A program made the position numbers and the translations under genes. A DNA stretch of 5,793 bases from the NCBI GenBank assembly GCA_040386295.1, contig JAZKFR010000119.1, forward strand, positions 1 through 5,793. Direction: 5' to 3'. This stretch comes from JAZKFR01 sp040386295 (GTDB lineage Bacteria > Pseudomonadota > Gammaproteobacteria > Burkholderiales > Rhodocyclaceae). How positions within the stretch are numbered: the first letter of the stretch is position 1; the number at the start of each line of letters is the position of its first letter. The notes under the pieces were generated by a model. That model saw only the letters and a program-made list of their open reading frames with translations. It was not told the DNA's origin and did not search any database. Below, piece after piece: positions 5,520 through 5,793 of this stretch.

Positions 5520-5793
5520 CTACAGTCCGCTCTGTTGCAACAGATTGAGTAGATATTGGCCGTACCCTGATTTGATCAAGGGCTGCGCTAGCCGTTCTAG
5601 TTGGGCATCGTCGATCCAGCCTTGGCGCCAGACGATTTCTTCTGGCGCGGCGATTTTCATGCCCTGTCTTTTCTCTATGGTTTGAATGAAGTGGCTGGCT
5701 TCTAGCATCGATTCGTGCGTGCCGGTATCTAGCCAAGCGTGGCCTCGGCCAATCGTTTCTACGTGCAAACTGCCTTGTTCTAGGTAGAGTCGA
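5520..5793 (-). CDS. rfbA: Glucose-1-phosphate thymidylyltransferase (RmlA/RfbA), C-terminal part only
   Basis: Only the last 90 residues are in the window; the start is beyond the right edge and the family is about 290 aa. The enzyme joins dTTP and glucose-1-phosphate to make dTDP-glucose, the first step of dTDP-L-rhamnose synthesis. The visible part has the signature GRGHAWLDTGTH (including the Asp of WLDTG, which in known RmlA structures helps hold the catalytic metal), then EASHFI, IEKRQGMKI, the conserved PEEI segment and the C-terminal PLIKSGYGQYL. The match to recalled E. coli RmlA is strong and collinear up to the TAG stop (5520-5522). The gene is followed after 7 nt by rfbC, the usual rml order of A before C. 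rfbB and rfbD probably lie beyond the right edge. Confidence 0.95.
   Translation of the reverse strand, partial: RLYLEQGSLHVETIGRGHAWLDTGTHESMLEASHFIQTIEKRQGMKIAAPEEIVWRQGWIDDAQLERLAQPLIKSGYGQYLLNLLQQSGL

Noticed and set aside
1..5793. Mobile element, CRISPR array, tRNA or prophage signal
   Set aside because: I saw no transposase or integrase motif, no regularly spaced repeat and no cloverleaf-like sequence; the short repeats seen are isolated.

Overview
The window looks like chromosomal DNA from a proteobacterium, most likely a gammaproteobacterium and possibly a betaproteobacterium. Three long proteins match, from memory and almost end to end, the Escherichia coli proteins YeaG, YeaH and YcgB. 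Base composition is close to balanced. The tetranucleotide CTAG is fairly common from about position 2170 onward, which argues against a close relative of E. coli. Every credible gene is on the minus strand, so transcription runs from position 5793 toward position 1. No RNA gene, insertion sequence, CRISPR array or prophage gene was seen.

Positions 5793 to 4976 hold the end of a dTDP-L-rhamnose operon: the C-terminal 90 residues of glucose-1-phosphate thymidylyltransferase (rfbA/rmlA, cut by the window edge), then the complete dTDP-4-dehydrorhamnose 3,5-epimerase (rfbC/rmlC) 7 nt later. Both serve nucleotide-sugar synthesis for surface polysaccharide. A 169-nt intergenic region (4807-4975) follows. 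It has an AT-rich cluster of overlapping palindromes and a candidate promoter that could be read as either sigma70/sigmaS-like or degenerate sigma54-like.

Positions 4806 to 1 hold a three-gene stress-type cluster: prkA (yeaG; AAA+ ATPase plus PrkA C-terminal domain, 640 aa), yeaH (DUF444; von Willebrand A-like protein with an intact metal-ion site, 435 aa) and spoVR (ycgB; 476 residues visible, C-terminus off the left edge). yeaH and spoVR are 11 nt apart and surely co-transcribed. prkA and yeaH are separated by 135 nt that contain a hairpin and a weak candidate promoter, so the distal pair may also be expressed separately. In E. coli ycgB is not next to yeaGH; here all three are together.

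The most interesting reading is that an AAA+ motor (PrkA), a vWA-domain partner (YeaH) and a third protein with conserved His/Glu motifs (SpoVR) form one functional unit, by analogy with AAA+/vWA pairs such as NorQ/NorD, CbbQ/CbbO and RavA/ViaA that remodel or load a client. The families are known, but the biochemical role of the trio is poorly defined, and the client idea is inference.
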